The notes beneath the pieces were generated by a model. It was given only the letters and a program-made list of their open reading frames with translations, made no database searches and had not been told where the DNA came from. A stretch of 7,703 nt of DNA from Flavobacterium sp. (GTDB taxonomy: Bacteria > Bacteroidota > Bacteroidia > Flavobacteriales > Flavobacteriaceae), in NCBI GenBank assembly GCA_027483785.1, contig JAIXTU010000057.1:1-7703 (forward strand), in the 5' to 3' direction. Numbering within the stretch: the first letter of the stretch is position 1; the number at the start of each line of letters is the position of its first letter. This document shows, in pieces, positions 7,501 to 7,703 of the stretch. Position numbers and translations under genes: made by a program.

Positions 7501-7703
7501 TTCGGATTTTCAGGAACCGAAACTTTAAGTGGTAATTCAACTTGATAATAATTTTGGGTAAAGTCGTTTCCAAAACGAATAAAACCTATCATTTTTCGAT
7601 CAGGTAGTGGCTTGTAGTCTGGCGATTCAATAGGTAGCGCTTCTGCATGCAAGAACATTTTCAACTTATTGAACTGACGCATATCTACACTAACGTTTTT
7701 GAA
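4578..7703 (-). CDS. sprA: SprA/Sov, T9SS outer-membrane translocon (C-terminal part, 5' end outside window)
   Basis: This is the C-terminal 1041 residues of the very large outer-membrane barrel that forms the protein-conducting channel of the type IX secretion system; it is also needed for gliding in motile Bacteroidota. Family members are around 2,400 residues, so a bit under half is present. The frame stays open to the right edge (FKNVSVD precedes the first in-window ATG at 7682), so that Met is internal, not the start. The DMRQFNKLKMFLHAEA stretch, the phrase GEVWFNELRLAEMDNQGG and the long run of alternating aromatic/polar strands are typical of SprA. A low-complexity Pro/Ala/Lys linker (PTKPAAAPKPGEK, about fragment residues 561-590) separates two barrel blocks. 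The protein ends in a barrel strand, SGFTLRYNFGN, followed by TAG. I see no frameshift or internal stop. The 48-nt gap to gcvH has no obvious terminator, so read-through is possible. The family assignment is firm; the role is inferred from characterised homologues. Confidence 0.96.
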   Translation of the reverse strand, partial: FKNVSVDMRQFNKLKMFLHAEALPIESPDYKPLPDRKMIGFIRFGNDFTQNYYQVELPLKVSVPENPNGNLAAELVWPQENEVDLNLSLLTKLKVLALQNPSGAVDGVYSLNESELDPSLAGKVNEMRISVKGNPNFGLVRTLMVGVKNNPEVVAVSGNEIVGEVWFNELRLAEMDNQGGMAAVASLDGNLADFATISATGRMSTIGFGSLEDGPNERSREDIRQYNIVTNINVGKLLPKKWGVNIPFNYGVGEEIITPEYDPFNQDIKLDQLIDATADPAERDNIRERAIEYTKTKSINFIGVKKERAPEQKQRIYDVENLTLGYSFNETKRHDYEIEDFLDQQVRTTADYSYTFQSKPVEPFKKTKFMSKSSYWKLLSDFNFNYLPTNINFSSTVLRQYNRQQFRQVDVQGIGLDPLFRRNFLFNYQYGFNYNITKNLKVNYQASNSNLVQNFLQADGTPIENFSIWQDFLNVGEANTHNRQLTVNYELPLSKLPFLSFLKSSYTYTGDYQWQRASEALQAFTDVNGLTYNLGNTIQNNSAHRLNTTLNMDLFYRYIGLTGKKAKQPTKPAAAPKPGEKVVAQKTAAQNERGVFMTGLIGVLTSVKNVQVNYTETAGTILPGYLPGLGFFGSSKPSLGFVFGSQADVRYEAAKNGWLTNYPDFNGNYSQVLSKTIDATANIDLFPDFKIDLVANRTYVNNQSEQFDVSDGNYNPRAPYEFGNFSISTNLIRTAFSASDETGSAAFDDFRENRLVIAQRLAAQRGLDPTDVDAEGYPNGYGKNSQQVLLPAFMAAYVGQDANDVSLSPFRNFPIPNWNIKYSGLMRYKFFKDRFKRFSLQHGYRASYTINAFRSNFEFDNNPNGLDAGGNFFSKTIISNINLVEQFNPLIKIDMEMQNSMKVTAELKKDRALSLSFDNNLLTEVQGMEYIIGLGYRIKDVIFNSALADNPTGVIKSDINLRADFTLRNNKTIVRYLDYDNNQLGGGQNLWNLKLTADYSFSKNFTAIFFYDHSFSKAVISTAFPITNIRSGFTLRYNFGN

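Overview
The window looks like a chromosomal segment of a member of the Bacteroidota, most likely Flavobacteriia. The reasons are a type IX secretion (T9SS) / gliding gene (sprA), a RemB/Wzi-like outer-membrane barrel with a TonB-C-type N-terminal domain, TAnnTTTG-type -7 promoter boxes, and no convincing Shine-Dalgarno sequences in front of the genes. Base composition is moderate to AT-rich, except for one GC-rich intergenic patch.

All six genes are on the minus strand, so transcription runs from high to low coordinates. In that order they are: (1) the C-terminal ~1041 residues of SprA, the giant T9SS outer-membrane translocon, entering from the right edge and stopping at 4578; (2) gcvH (4529-4149), the lipoyl carrier of glycine cleavage, after a 48-nt gap holding a good -7 box; (3) a VanZ-like four-helix membrane protein (4159-3767), starting on TTG inside the end of gcvH; (4) deoC (3699 or 3705 to 2950), deoxyribose-phosphate aldolase with all catalytic residues; (5) a 698-residue secreted outer-membrane protein (2950-854), whose start overlaps the deoC stop by one base; (6) after a 258-nt intergenic region, the N-terminal two thirds of protoheme IX farnesyltransferase (595 to beyond the left edge).

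gcvH, vanZ-like, deoC and the remB-like gene are packed tightly enough to be one transcription unit, probably started from the -7 box at 4551-4558 with read-through from sprA possible. The farnesyltransferase has its own candidate promoter (-7 box 624-631). The 596-853 gap contains a GC-rich (about 57%), palindrome- and repeat-bearing patch unlike its surroundings, which may be a copy of a dispersed intergenic repeat.

Functionally the segment joins cell-surface and secretion functions (SprA and the RemB-like barrel) to housekeeping enzymes (GcvH, DeoC, heme O synthase). I see no CRISPR array, phage, transposase, tRNA or rRNA, and no convincing gene on the plus strand. The points most worth a second look are the altered heme O synthase motif at the left edge, the GC-rich intergenic element, and the TonB-C + barrel architecture of the RemB-like protein. 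I found no clear evidence of a wholly new system.
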